From Brenneria alni (GTDB taxonomy: Bacteria > Pseudomonadota > Gammaproteobacteria > Enterobacterales > Enterobacteriaceae), in the NCBI RefSeq assembly GCF_003666245.1, contig NZ_MJLZ01000023.1, positions 1 through 64,000 of the forward strand: a DNA stretch of 64,000 nt. Reading direction: 5' to 3'. Position 1 is the first letter of the stretch; every line of letters begins with the position of its first letter. The notes under the pieces were generated by a model. It saw only the letters and a list, made by a program, of their open reading frames with translations, did not search any database and was not told where the DNA came from. This document shows, piece by piece, positions 21,169 through 30,738 of the stretch. A program made the position numbers and the translations under genes.

Positions 21169-22272
21169 CTATTGCAAGCTGATATCGCTTTGTGGAACAC
21201 AACTACAGGCGAGGATAGCGCCATTTTCTCCGATTGCGCTTTTTTTGAGCGCTAAAACGTCGCCACTGATTAACGTCAACTTACAGCAGCCGCATATCCC
21301 GGCACGACAAGAGTAGGGGATACGGATCCCCTGTTGTTCCAACTGTTCCAGCAATATTTGCTGATTATTCCCCTTTAGGCTTTTTCCCTGATAATGAATG
21401 GTTACCGTTTGCTCGTTTTGCCGAGGGGCAGCAATATTTTCAACCACTTTCCCTGAACCATAAGCACGAGAAGGCCTGGTCGCCAGCACTTCCAGTGCAT
21501 CACCGAGGCGAATAATGCCAGTATTGCGGGCAATGAGATTCTGACCAAAATCGACGTCGCCATTTTCGGCGGTACGGAAGGACTGCAAGGTTGCCAGCGG
21601 CTCTGACGTAGGGTGTTTTCTGCCGTGCTCAATACTGACGGTGGTCAAGACACAGCGGCTACAGGGTTTGGCAACATCGAAAATCACGTCGCCGATCCGA
21701 ATGGTCTGCCAGCTATCTTCAGCAAAGGCGCAAGCGCCTGTCACCACCAGATTAGGGCGAAACTGTTCCAGTTTGATACCGGCCGGACAGCGTTGGCGCA
21801 GTGCCTGAAAAGAGGCTTCATTGATCAGTAAGAAAGGATAGCCATCGGCGAAAGACAGCGGGATGTCAGGATGTTGGTTAACGCGGCGTGACGGTTCGCT
21901 GCCCAGCCAACGCAGTTGAACCTGGCGCTGAAAATATTGACTCAGCCAATCATTGATGGCATCGGGGGCGATTTGCGCAGTAAAGTGATTACCCCACACT
22001 TCCGTGGGCTGCGGCGTACTGATGAAATCCGCAAAGCGGACGCTGGCGGTTTGCCCATCGGGTGCTGAAATAAACAGACCATCCGGTAACAGGGCTGGGG
22101 TAAACAGCACCATTTGCGGATACTGGCGGGCGGTAATAAAGGTTCCATCGGGTTGCGTTACCATAAAGGTGCGATCGTGCGCCAAACCGCTTGCAGACAC
22201 CACGGCATGGGACAACTGTAAACCACGCATGGATTTTACCGGATGGATATAAAGTCGCGTTACGCCGATCAC
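21169..22272 (-). CDS. ycbX: YcbX, MOSC-domain and 2Fe-2S ferredoxin protein
   Basis: YcbX is a molybdenum-cofactor enzyme that reduces N-hydroxylated base analogues such as 6-hydroxylaminopurine. An N-terminal beta-barrel domain ([14 protein letters not shown]) is followed by the MOSC domain with the cofactor-binding Cys in [13 protein letters not shown]. The C-terminal plant-type ferredoxin has cysteines in [14 protein letters not shown] and CSCVPQ. I place the start at GTG 22272, preceded by AAGGA about 8 bp away and matching the E. coli N-terminus. A longer GTG reading from 22320 lacks a ribosome binding site and would overlap the rlmKL promoter region. Confidence 0.92.
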   Translation of the reverse strand: MIGVTRLYIHPVKSMRGLQLSHAVVSASGLAHDRTFMVTQPDGTFITARQYPQMVLFTPALLPDGLFISAPDGQTASVRFADFISTPQPTEVWGNHFTAQIAPDAINDWLSQYFQRQVQLRWLGSEPSRRVNQHPDIPLSFADGYPFLLINEASFQALRQRCPAGIKLEQFRPNLVVTGACAFAEDSWQTIRIGDVIFDVAKPCSRCVLTTVSIEHGRKHPTSEPLATLQSFRTAENGDVDFGQNLIARNTGIIRLGDALEVLATRPSRAYGSGKVVENIAAPRQNEQTVTIHYQGKSLKGNNQQILLEQLEQQGIRIPYSCRAGICGCCKLTLISGDVLALKKSAIGENGAILACSCVPQSDISLQ

Positions 22273-22369
22273 TGCTGATTCCTTGCTGAAGTAAAACGGC
22301 AACTTTATGACAAGAGTCACGGATTAGCTATAATGCGCCTCAATTTTCTTTATTAGTGATATCGACGAT

Positions 22370-24487
22370 ATGAATGCTCTGTTTGCCAGCACGGCCCGTG
22401 GTCTGGAAGAACTGTTAAAAAGTGAGCTTGAAGCGCTGGGCGCTCAGGCCTGTGCCGTGGTGCAAGGAGGGGTGCATTTTCAGGGCGATAACCGCCTGCT
22501 TTATCAGAGCTTGCTGTGGAGTCGTCTGGCATCACGCATTTTGTTGCCGTTGAATGAATTCAAGGTGCACAGCGATCTGGATCTGTATCTGGGGGTGCAG
22601 GCAATTGACTGGTCAACGATTTTCGGTATCGATAAGACCTTTGCCGTGCATTTTACCGGCACCAATGACGATATCCGCAACAGCCAGTATGGTGCGTTAA
22701 AAGTAAAAGATGCGATTGTGGACAGCTTTAACCGCAAGACCGGTCAGCGTCCCGACGTGGCTAAACAGCAGCCGGATATTCGCATCAATGTTTTTTTACA
22801 GCGCGACACGGCAAGTGTGGCGCTGGATCTCAGCGGTGAGGGTTTGCATCAGCGTGGTTATCGTGATTTGGCGGGTTTGGCTCCTTTGAAAGAGAATCTG
22901 GCCGCCGCGATTGTGTTGCGTTCAGGTTGGCAAAAGGGGACGCCGATGGTCGATCCAATGTGCGGTTCCGGCACGTTGCTAATTGAAGCCGCGATGATTG
23001 CCGCCGATCGCGCGCCTGGCTTGCATCGTACACATTGGGGATTTACCGCCTGGTTGCAGCATGATGCGGACGTGTGGCATGACGTCACTACTGAAGCACA
23101 GCGCCGCGCCCGTCAGGGATTGCAGGCAACCACTTCCCGTTTTTTCGGCTCGGACAACGATCGCCGGGTGATCGACATTGCCCGTACCAATGCCCGCCGT
23201 GCGGGCGTGGGTGATTTAATTACCTTCAGCGTGAAAGATGCTGCGCAGTTACAGAATCCGCAACCCGAAGGGCCGAAAGGTACGGTAGTCAGTAACCCAC
23301 CGTATGGCGAACGTCTGGAAAGTGAACCGGCACTGATTGCGCTGCACAATATGTTAGGGCGTAAGATGAAAAGTGATTTTGGCGGCTGGCAACTGTCGTT
23401 ATTCAGCGCCTCACCGGAATTGCTCAGTTGCCTGCAACTGCGTGCGGAACGTCAATTCAAGGCTAAAAACGGCCCACTGGACTGTGTGCAGAAAAATTAT
23501 CAACTGGCAGAGAGTCAAGGGGCGGGCGCCGGGCAGATAGCGGAGGATTTCGCCAACCGCCTGCGTAAAAATCTGCGCAAGCTGGATAAATGGGCGCGTC
23601 AGCAGGGGATTGAATGCTACCGGCTGTATGATGCTGATCTGCCTGAGTACAATGTGGCGGTCGATCGTTACGGCAGTTGGGTGGTGGTGCAAGAGTATGC
23701 GCCGCCTAAAACCATTGATGCGCAGAAAGCCCGTCAGCGCCTGTTTGATGTGATCAACGCCACGTTGAGTGTGCTGGAGCTGCCGTCCAACCGCCTGATT
23801 CTGAAGACCCGTGAACGCCAGAAAGGAAAAAACCAGTATGAAAAACTGGCGCAAAAGGGCGAATTTTTGCTGGTGGAAGAGTATAACGCCAGGCTGTGGG
23901 TCAATCTGACGGATTATCTGGATACCGGCTTGTTTCTCGATCATCGCATTGCCCGTAAAACGTTGGGTGCAATGAGCCGGGGCAAAGACTTTCTCAATCT
24001 GTTCGCCTATACCGGCACCGCCAGCGTACACGCCGGGCTGGGCGGGGCGCGCAGTACCACCACGGTGGATATGTCTCGTACCTATTTGGAATGGGCGGAG
24101 AAAAATCTGCGGGCTAACGGCCTGACCGGGCGTCAGCACCGTCTGATTCATGCTGACTGCCTGTCGTGGCTGCGCGAGGCGAATGAACAGTTTGACGTTA
24201 TTTTTATTGATCCCCCAACCTTTTCTAATTCCAAACGTATGGAAGATACTTTTGACGTACAGCGCGATCATCTGGCATTGATGAAAGATCTCAAACGGCT
24301 GTTGCGTCGTGGCGGAACGATCATGTTTTCCAACAATAAACGCGGGTTCCAGATGGATATTCCGGGATTAACCGCGTTAGGTCTGGCGGCGAAAGAGATT
24401 ACCGCACAGACGCAATCACAGGATTTTGCCCGCAACCGTCAGATTCATAACTGCTGGCTGCTGACCCATGCCAGCGAGGAAAAGTAA
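22370..24487 (+). CDS. rlmKL: Bifunctional 23S rRNA methyltransferase RlmKL
   Basis: RlmKL (RlmL) methylates 23S rRNA at m2G2445 (N-terminal half) and m7G2069 (C-terminal half). The 705 residues match E. coli (702). In order: a THUMP domain (about residues 45-155), the RlmL methyltransferase with [22 protein letters not shown] and catalytic NPPYGERL, then the RlmK methyltransferase with [20 protein letters not shown] and [12 protein letters not shown]. The gene is divergent from ycbX, and uup follows after 5 bp, suggesting an operon of two ribosome-related genes. Confidence 0.97.
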   Translation: MNALFASTARGLEELLKSELEALGAQACAVVQGGVHFQGDNRLLYQSLLWSRLASRILLPLNEFKVHSDLDLYLGVQAIDWSTIFGIDKTFAVHFTGTNDDIRNSQYGALKVKDAIVDSFNRKTGQRPDVAKQQPDIRINVFLQRDTASVALDLSGEGLHQRGYRDLAGLAPLKENLAAAIVLRSGWQKGTPMVDPMCGSGTLLIEAAMIAADRAPGLHRTHWGFTAWLQHDADVWHDVTTEAQRRARQGLQATTSRFFGSDNDRRVIDIARTNARRAGVGDLITFSVKDAAQLQNPQPEGPKGTVVSNPPYGERLESEPALIALHNMLGRKMKSDFGGWQLSLFSASPELLSCLQLRAERQFKAKNGPLDCVQKNYQLAESQGAGAGQIAEDFANRLRKNLRKLDKWARQQGIECYRLYDADLPEYNVAVDRYGSWVVVQEYAPPKTIDAQKARQRLFDVINATLSVLELPSNRLILKTRERQKGKNQYEKLAQKGEFLLVEEYNARLWVNLTDYLDTGLFLDHRIARKTLGAMSRGKDFLNLFAYTGTASVHAGLGGARSTTTVDMSRTYLEWAEKNLRANGLTGRQHRLIHADCLSWLREANEQFDVIFIDPPTFSNSKRMEDTFDVQRDHLALMKDLKRLLRRGGTIMFSNNKRGFQMDIPGLTALGLAAKEITAQTQSQDFARNRQIHNCWLLTHASEEK

Positions 24488-24492
24488 TAGCG

Positions 24493-26406
24493 ATGTCATT
24501 AATCAGTGTATCGGGCGCATGGCTGTCATTCAGTGATGCCCCACTGTTAGATAACACAGAACTTCATATTGAAGAAAACGAACGCGTTTGTCTGGTAGGC
24601 CGCAATGGTGCCGGCAAGTCAACGCTGCTGAAAATACTGGCAAAAGAAATTCCGCTGGATGACGGAAGGATCACCTATGAGCAGGATTTGATCGTGGCGC
24701 GGTTGCAACAGGATCCGCCGCGGGATGTCGCCGGAACCGTATTTGATTTTGTCGCCGAAGGGGTTGCCGCTCAGGCGGATTATCTGAAAAATTATCACGC
24801 CATCCTACGTCTGGTCGAAACCGATCCCAGCGAAAAGAACCTTAATCAGCTAGCCAAACTGCAAGATATTCTTGAGCATCAAGGGCTGTGGCAGTTGGAA
24901 AGCCGCATTCACGAGGTGCTGGAACAGCTTGGACTAACCGCCGAGGCGCCGCTGGCGTCATTGTCCGGTGGTTGGTTGCGCAAAGCGGCGCTGGGGCGGG
25001 CGCTGGTCAGCTCGCCACGGATTCTGCTGCTGGATGAGCCTACCAACCATCTTGATATCGAAACCATTGACTGGCTGGAAACCTTTCTGAAAACCTTCCA
25101 GGGCAGCATTGTATTTATTTCCCATGACCGTTCCTTTATTCGCAACATGGCGACCCGAATTGTCGATTTGGATCGCGGTAAGCTGGTTTCCTGGCCGGGA
25201 AATTACGATAAGTACCTGGCAGGGAAAGAAGAAGCGCTGCGAGTGGAAGATCTGCAAAATGCCGAGTTCGATCGCAAACTGGCACAGGAAGAAGTGTGGA
25301 TCCGTCAGGGGATCAAAGCCCGCCGTACGCGTAATGAGGGGCGGGTTCGTGCCCTGAAAGCCATGCGTAATGAACGTTCGCAGCGCCGCGAGGTGATGGG
25401 ATCTGCCAGGATGCAGGTTGAGGAAGCTGCACGCTCCGGCAAAATTGTTTTTGAACTGGAAGAGGTTAATTACCAGATCGACAATAAAATCCTGACGTGT
25501 AATTTCTCTGCGCAGGTACAGCGCGGCGATAAAATTGCGCTGGTCGGGCCGAATGGCTGCGGTAAAACCACGCTGTTGAAGCTGATGCTGGGCGAGCTGG
25601 CCCCAAATAGCGGTCGGGTGCATTGCGGAACCAAGCTGGAAGTGGCTTATTTCGATCAGCACCGTGCAGAGCTGGATCCTGAACGCACCGTGATGGATAA
25701 CCTGGCGGAAGGTAAACAGGAAGTGATGGTCAATGGCCGTCCGCGTCATGTGCTGGGCTATTTACAGGACTTTCTGTTCCATCCCAAACGTGCGATGACG
25801 CCGGTTAAGGCCCTGTCCGGGGGCGAGCGCAACCGTCTGTTATTGGCCCGTCTGTTCCTGAAGCCCAGTAACCTGCTGATTCTTGATGAACCGACCAACG
25901 ATCTGGATGTGGAAACGCTGGAACTGCTCGAAGAGCTGATCGACAGCTATCAGGGAACCGTGTTACTGGTTAGCCACGATCGTCAGTTTGTCGATAATTC
26001 GGTGACAGAGTGCTGGATCTTTGAAGGCAACGGCACGATCGCCCGCTATGTCGGCGGTTATTATGATGCCCAGCAGCAGCGCAGCGAGTCAACGCCGTTG
26101 CGTACCGCTTCTGCGTCATCTGCGCCGGCATTATCAGCCGCTGGCAACAGTTCCGCACAGCCCGCTAAACGCAGTGTGGCTAAACTAAGCTATAACCAGC
26201 AACGGGAACTGGATCAGTTGCCGTTGCAAATTGAGCAACTGGAACAGCAAATTGATGCGCTGCAAACGCAAATGAGCGACGCCGGGTTCTATAGCCGTCC
26301 GCATGTGGAAATGCAGCCGGTGCTGACGGCATTAGCCGAAACGGAAAAAGCGCTGGAGTCCTGCTTTGAACGGTGGGAAGAGCTTGAAGCGCGAAGGAAC
26401 GGTTAA
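24493..26406 (+). CDS. uup: ABC-F ATPase Uup
   Basis: Uup is a soluble ABC-F protein without membrane domains. It binds ribosomes or branched DNA and affects precise transposon excision and translation. The 637 residues match E. coli (635). The first ATPase has Walker A GRNGAGKST and Walker B LLLDEPTNHLD; the second has GPNGCGKTT and LILDEPTNDLD. Signature motifs are LSGGWLRKAALGRAL and LSGGERNRLLLARL. A charged linker lies between them, and the Gln/Leu-rich C-terminal coiled coil binds DNA in the family. It sits 5 bp after rlmKL. Confidence 0.97.
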   Translation: MSLISVSGAWLSFSDAPLLDNTELHIEENERVCLVGRNGAGKSTLLKILAKEIPLDDGRITYEQDLIVARLQQDPPRDVAGTVFDFVAEGVAAQADYLKNYHAILRLVETDPSEKNLNQLAKLQDILEHQGLWQLESRIHEVLEQLGLTAEAPLASLSGGWLRKAALGRALVSSPRILLLDEPTNHLDIETIDWLETFLKTFQGSIVFISHDRSFIRNMATRIVDLDRGKLVSWPGNYDKYLAGKEEALRVEDLQNAEFDRKLAQEEVWIRQGIKARRTRNEGRVRALKAMRNERSQRREVMGSARMQVEEAARSGKIVFELEEVNYQIDNKILTCNFSAQVQRGDKIALVGPNGCGKTTLLKLMLGELAPNSGRVHCGTKLEVAYFDQHRAELDPERTVMDNLAEGKQEVMVNGRPRHVLGYLQDFLFHPKRAMTPVKALSGGERNRLLLARLFLKPSNLLILDEPTNDLDVETLELLEELIDSYQGTVLLVSHDRQFVDNSVTECWIFEGNGTIARYVGGYYDAQQQRSESTPLRTASASSAPALSAAGNSSAQPAKRSVAKLSYNQQRELDQLPLQIEQLEQQIDALQTQMSDAGFYSRPHVEMQPVLTALAETEKALESCFERWEELEARRNG

Positions 26407-26531
26407 TATTTCATATACCCAATAGAGTTATGGCGGGCTATCCTGTTCGCCCCTGGGTCAACGGTATCAATAGAGGATACTGCGTGGCTGTAATGGCGAC
26501 GTCAGGCGCATTCCTGAGGAGACGGCTAGCA

Positions 26532-27803
26532 GTGTGTTCCCACGACCATCACCATGATGACTACATGCTATGCCCACAGTGCGATTTATTGGTTAACCTG
26601 CCAGTGTTGTCGTATGGGCAAAAAGCGGTTTGTCCACGCTGTAAAACGGTATTGACCAGCCATCAGACAGAATCTTGTAAACGACTCGTTGGTTATGCAT
26701 TCAGTGCATTATTTATGTTGCTGCTGGCCAATGTTTTTCCATTTGTAAACATGCGAGTGGCGGGAATTACCAATGAAATCAGCCTGAGTAAAATTCCTGA
26801 AGTAATGGTGGCAGAAGATTATGCCAGCGTTGCAACGCTCTTTATGCTGTTTGTTCAGCTTGTTCCTGCCTTTTGCATGATAACGGTGATTCTGCTTTGT
26901 CTGCATTCCTCGCTGCCGTTGCCGTTGAAAAAAGTAATGGGGAAGATTCTGTTTCAGTTAAAAAACTGGGGGATGGCCGAAATTTTTCTGGCGGGGGTAC
27001 TGGTCAGCTTTGTCAAGCTGATGGCCTATGGGGATATTGGTATCGGCACCAGTTTTATCCCTTTTGTACTGTTCTGTGTACTGCAACTGCTGGTGTTTCA
27101 ACGTTTGGATCGCCGCTGGTTATGGAACGAAATTGCGCCTCCCCCCGATCTCCCCGCAGTGCCTCAGTCGGGAGTGAGCGGGCTATCACAAGGGCTGCGC
27201 GCCTGCCTGTGTTGTACGGCGATATTGCCTGCGGGCCAGCTAGTCTGCCCGCGATGTCACAGCCACGGACAAGCGCGCAGGAAGCACAGCTTACAATGGA
27301 CGATAGCACTGCTGATTACCTCGATAATGCTTTATATCCCATCAAATCTTATGCCGATCATGATAACGGAATCTTTAGGAAACCGAATGGGATCGACCAT
27401 TATGTCTGGCGTCATCCTTTTGTGGAGCACGGGCTCCTATCCGGTAGCGATGGTCATTTTCGTCGCCAGTATCATGGTGCCTTCACTGAAAATGCTGGCG
27501 CTGGGGTGGCTATGCTGGAGCGCCAATGGAAAGGGAAAACAGGATCGTGAACGTCTGCATGTGGTGTATGAAGTAGTGGAGTTTGTAGGGCGCTGGTCAA
27601 TGATCGATGTGTTTGTTATTGCGGTGTTGTCAGCTATGGTGCGTATCGGGCGTCTGATGAGCATTTATCCTGCGATTGCCGCCGTCTTGTTTGCTTCTGT
27701 CGTGATCCTGACTATGTTTGCTGCTATGACATTTGATCCCCGGTTACTGTGGGATCGCCGTGATGATGTTTTTCATAAGGAGTCTTCCGTTGACGAAAGA
27801 TAA
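26532..27803 (+). CDS. pqiA: Intermembrane transport protein PqiA
   Basis: PqiA is the inner-membrane subunit of the PqiABC lipid-transport system, a paralogue of the YebST MCE system; it is paraquat-inducible (SoxRS) in E. coli. I place the start at GTG 26532, preceded by GAGGAG with 10-bp spacing, because it aligns with the E. coli N-terminus. An upstream ATG at 26430 would add 34 unrelated residues. Two zinc-ribbon modules, CPQC...CPRC (N-terminus) and CLCC...CPRC (middle), each precede a block of four predicted membrane helices. The length is 423 residues. Confidence 0.92.
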   Translation: MCSHDHHHDDYMLCPQCDLLVNLPVLSYGQKAVCPRCKTVLTSHQTESCKRLVGYAFSALFMLLLANVFPFVNMRVAGITNEISLSKIPEVMVAEDYASVATLFMLFVQLVPAFCMITVILLCLHSSLPLPLKKVMGKILFQLKNWGMAEIFLAGVLVSFVKLMAYGDIGIGTSFIPFVLFCVLQLLVFQRLDRRWLWNEIAPPPDLPAVPQSGVSGLSQGLRACLCCTAILPAGQLVCPRCHSHGQARRKHSLQWTIALLITSIMLYIPSNLMPIMITESLGNRMGSTIMSGVILLWSTGSYPVAMVIFVASIMVPSLKMLALGWLCWSANGKGKQDRERLHVVYEVVEFVGRWSMIDVFVIAVLSAMVRIGRLMSIYPAIAAVLFASVVILTMFAAMTFDPRLLWDRRDDVFHKESSVDER

Positions 27804-29433
27804 ATACGCCGTTGCGGATATAGAAACGATTAAACGCTGGTCGCCGGTTTGGATTGTCCCGATCGTTACGGTACTGATTGGGGCATGGATATTATTTTAT
27901 CATTTCAGCCACCAGGGGCCGCAAATTACCCTGTTGACCAAAGATGCCGAGGGCATTGAGGCAGGTAAAACCACGATCAAGAGCCGCAGTGTTGATGTTG
28001 GCGTAGTGGAAAGCGTCATACTGAGCGACAATCTTCATCAGGTGGAAATTAAGGCACGCCTGCATGATGGTATGGATAAGTTGCTCAGAGAAGATTCGGC
28101 GTTCTGGGTGGTGAAGCCACAGGTCGGGCGTGCGGGGATCTCCGGGCTGGGCACCCTGTTATCCGGGGCTTATATCGAGCTTCAGCCGGGTGTACGCGGT
28201 GATGAAAAAAATGAATTCACCCTGCTTGATGCCCCGCCACTGGCATCTCCCGATGCCAAGGGCATTCGTATTATCCTTGATAGCGAGCAGTCCGGCCAGT
28301 TGAATGTCGGCGACCCGGTGTTGTTCCGTGGTTACCGTGTCGGTTCGGTTGAAACCAGTGAGTTTGATCCTAAGGCGCGGAAAATGCGCTATCAGCTTTT
28401 TATCTCATCCCCTTATGACAGCCTGGTAACCACTAATGTCCGTTTCTGGAAAGACAGCGGTGTTGCCTTTGATATGTCCGCTCAGGGAATGCGGGTGGAA
28501 ATGGGCTCGTTAGCGACGCTGTTCAGCGGCGGCGTTAGCTTTGACGTGCCGTCTGGCTGGGATTTGGGCAGTGCCGCCACGTCGCAGGCTGAATATAAGC
28601 TCTTTGACGACCAGCGCAGCATTCAGGATTCCCTGTATACCGAATACAAGGAGTACTTAATGTTCTTCAACGAGTCGATTCGTGGTTTGCAGCCAGGCGC
28701 ACCGGTTGAATTCCGGGGTATCCGTCTGGGGACGGTGACTAAGGTGCCGTTTTTCACTAAAGATTTGAAACAGGATATTGATAACGATTACCGCATCCCG
28801 GTACTCATTCGTATCGAGTCAGACCGTTTTGATAAGGATTTGGGCGGAGAATTCGACTTTGAACAGCACCTGTCCAATTCCCAATCGTTGGGATTGCGTG
28901 CGGCATTAAAAAGCGCCAACCTTCTGACTGGCGCACTGTTTATCGATCTTGATTTCTATCCGCAGGAGAAAGTTAACAAGAAGCTGATGACCATAGACGG
29001 TTATCCAGTATTGCCGACCGTTAGCGGCGGCTTGTCGCAAATTCAGCAAAAACTGATGTCTGTATTGGATAAAATCAATGGCTTACCATTGAATCCAATG
29101 ATTAACGAGGCCACTCAAACGCTGGCGGAAAGCCAGGCCACGCTGCGTGAAATGCAAAAAACGCTGGCCTCACTGAATAAGATCACCGCCAGCAAAGCAA
29201 TGCAGGATTTGCCGCAGGATATGCAGCAAACCCTGCGCGAACTGAATCGCAGCATGAAGGGTTTCCAGCCTGGCTCACCGGCTTATAACAAGATGCTGGG
29301 CGATATGCAGCGGCTGGATCAGGTTCTGCGCGAGCTACAGCCCGTCCTGCGTACCTTAAATGAGAAGAGCAATGCCCTGGTGTTTGAGGCATCGGGCAGT
29401 GAAGATCCTCAACCGAAGAAGGCAAAACAATGA
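27790..29433 (+). CDS. pqiB: Intermembrane transport protein PqiB (MCE domains)
   Basis: PqiB forms a hexameric stack of MCE rings and a coiled-coil needle spanning the periplasm for lipid transport. The start is TTG 27790, seven bases after AAGGAG, giving 547 residues, almost the E. coli length (546). ATGs further up lack this fit. One membrane helix (SPVWIVPIVTVLIGAWILFY) is followed by three MCE domains with repeats of the type LFRGYRVGSVE and EFRGIRLGTVTKV. The C-terminal helical region near residues 425-530 forms the needle. It overlaps pqiA by 14 bp, indicating coupling. Confidence 0.93.
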   Translation: MTKDKYAVADIETIKRWSPVWIVPIVTVLIGAWILFYHFSHQGPQITLLTKDAEGIEAGKTTIKSRSVDVGVVESVILSDNLHQVEIKARLHDGMDKLLREDSAFWVVKPQVGRAGISGLGTLLSGAYIELQPGVRGDEKNEFTLLDAPPLASPDAKGIRIILDSEQSGQLNVGDPVLFRGYRVGSVETSEFDPKARKMRYQLFISSPYDSLVTTNVRFWKDSGVAFDMSAQGMRVEMGSLATLFSGGVSFDVPSGWDLGSAATSQAEYKLFDDQRSIQDSLYTEYKEYLMFFNESIRGLQPGAPVEFRGIRLGTVTKVPFFTKDLKQDIDNDYRIPVLIRIESDRFDKDLGGEFDFEQHLSNSQSLGLRAALKSANLLTGALFIDLDFYPQEKVNKKLMTIDGYPVLPTVSGGLSQIQQKLMSVLDKINGLPLNPMINEATQTLAESQATLREMQKTLASLNKITASKAMQDLPQDMQQTLRELNRSMKGFQPGSPAYNKMLGDMQRLDQVLRELQPVLRTLNEKSNALVFEASGSEDPQPKKAKQ

Positions 29434-29993
29434 TGAAAGGATGGACTCTGGCGTTGGTGTTGCTGCTGACTGCCTGTGGCAGCAACACGCAAAAAACCTA
29501 CTATCAGTTACCGGCAATGCAGGATGCTACGACGCCAGTCGAAAAAACGGTAAACGATCGGCAATTGTGGCTGGAACACGTCAGCGTGGCAGACTATCTG
29601 GCTAATGTGGGCTTGGTTTACCAAACCAATGATGTGCAATATGTCATTGCCAGTAATAATGTGTGGGCTAGCCCTTTGGAGCAACAACTTCAGCAATCGC
29701 TGGTGGCAAATCTGGGTCACGCAATGCCAGGATGGCTGGTGACGACACAGCCGCAGGGGAGCGAGCAGTCGGTGCTGAACATTTCAGTGACCGCTTTTCA
29801 CGGGCGTTATGATGGCAAGGCGGTGATTAGCGGTGAGTGGGTGCTGAATCATCATGGCCGGGTGCTCAAGCAGCCGTTTAATGTCGTATTGCCGCAGTCC
29901 GAAGATGGTTATGATGCGCTGGTCAGAACTCTGGCGATAGGGTGGCGTCAGGTCGCTCAATCTATCGCCCGGCAGGCTGTCTTGGCTGATTAA
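29430..29993 (+). CDS. pqiC: Intermembrane transport lipoprotein PqiC
   Basis: PqiC (YmbA) is the outer-membrane lipoprotein partner of PqiAB. The signal ends in the lipobox LTAC (MMKGWTLALVLLLTAC), with lipidated Cys at residue 16; Gly at +2 allows outer-membrane sorting. Conserved blocks are YYQLP, VADYLANVGLVYQTNDVQYVIASNN and HGRYDGKAVISGEWVLN. The 187 residues equal the E. coli length. It overlaps the pqiB stop (ATGATG); an alternative start is the next ATG at 29433. Confidence 0.94.
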   Translation: MMKGWTLALVLLLTACGSNTQKTYYQLPAMQDATTPVEKTVNDRQLWLEHVSVADYLANVGLVYQTNDVQYVIASNNVWASPLEQQLQQSLVANLGHAMPGWLVTTQPQGSEQSVLNISVTAFHGRYDGKAVISGEWVLNHHGRVLKQPFNVVLPQSEDGYDALVRTLAIGWRQVAQSIARQAVLAD

Positions 29994-30254
29994 CATCTGT
30001 AGTTGACGGCGTCTCTGAGGGGGATAGGCCAACAGGCGTATCACTCTCAGAGGCTTTGTTCTCCATTTCCCCATTGGCAATCTGCGTCTGTCTTTTCCCT
30101 CTGGGAAAAATTCTTATTTTTACTCAAAAATGTGACATTGGCGTGAATTTTGCGCCTTGATTTTTGGCGGCATAATCGTTATTCATAGTCTGTGGTTGCC
30201 TATAAAGTAATCACTGTTTTCTTTCCACCAGATTAATAATGAGGGAAATAAGGC

Positions 30255-30422
30255 ATGAAGAGACAGAAACGCGATCGCCTCGAAAGGGCTCATTCACGTG
30301 GTTATCAAGCGGGTATTGCCGGCAGACCGAGGGAGCTTTGTCCTTATCAATCAATAAACGCCCGGTCTTACTGGTTGGGAGGTTGGCGACAGGCCATGGA
30401 GGACAGGGCGGTTACCGCTTAA
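30255..30422 (+). CDS. rmf: Ribosome modulation factor RMF
   Basis: RMF is a small basic protein that dimerises 70S ribosomes into inactive 100S particles in stationary phase. The 55-residue product starts MKRQKRDRLERAHSRGYQAG and ends WLGGWRQAMEDRAVTA, nearly identical to the E. coli protein and the same length. The ribosome binding site is AATAAGGC. It lies 261 bp after pqiC, as in E. coli, and has its own terminator at 30448. In E. coli fabA comes next; here it does not. Confidence 0.96.
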   Translation: MKRQKRDRLERAHSRGYQAGIAGRPRELCPYQSINARSYWLGGWRQAMEDRAVTA

Positions 30423-30447
30423 CGTGCCTTGTCATTAATGAGGGAGC

Positions 30448-30475
30448 AGCCTCCGCATTTTGCGGGGGCTTTTTT
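30448..30475 (+). terminator. Intrinsic terminator of rmf
   Basis: The stem AGCCTCCGCA / TGCGGGGGCT, with one G-T pair and a three-base loop, is followed by six or more T residues, 25 bp after the rmf stop. Confidence 0.9.
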
Positions 30476-30625
30476 GTTCAGTACACTCTCCCTAATGAGG
30501 ACTGTTGTTAATGGTCTGAGTTAAGGTTGGTGTTCAGTTTTTGTTAATTTAAGGCTTGGTTCGTTGACTGCGGGGGAAGCGCAAAAATGTTATGATGCTG
30601 ACTAAAAGCTGACTCAGGAGAAATC

Positions 30626-30704
30626 ATGTATCCCGTCGATTTACATATGCATATTGTTGCCAGCACTCACGCATACAGCTATCGCTGAATTTTCCAATTT
30701 GTGA
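30626..30704 (+). pseudogene. ycdX: ycdX remnant: N- and C-termini fused by an internal deletion
   Basis: YcdX is a PHP-family phosphatase of about 245 residues. Here a normal ribosome binding site (CAGGAG) and ATG 30626 open MYPVDLHMHIVASTHAYS, the conserved YcdX N-terminus with its HxH metal motif. The frame then ends at TGA 30686. In another frame, codons 30678-30704 read AIAEFSNL-stop, which matches the YcdX C-terminus (IAEFADL in E. coli). About 660-680 bp are thus missing between the two ends, and the junction near 30676-30680 is out of frame. ycdY follows 34 bp later, as expected for the ycdXY operon. A tail this short could match by chance, but its position and length fit well. Confidence 0.88.
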
Positions 30705-30738
30705 CAATGTCACTGAATAATAACAAGCAGGTTATTGA

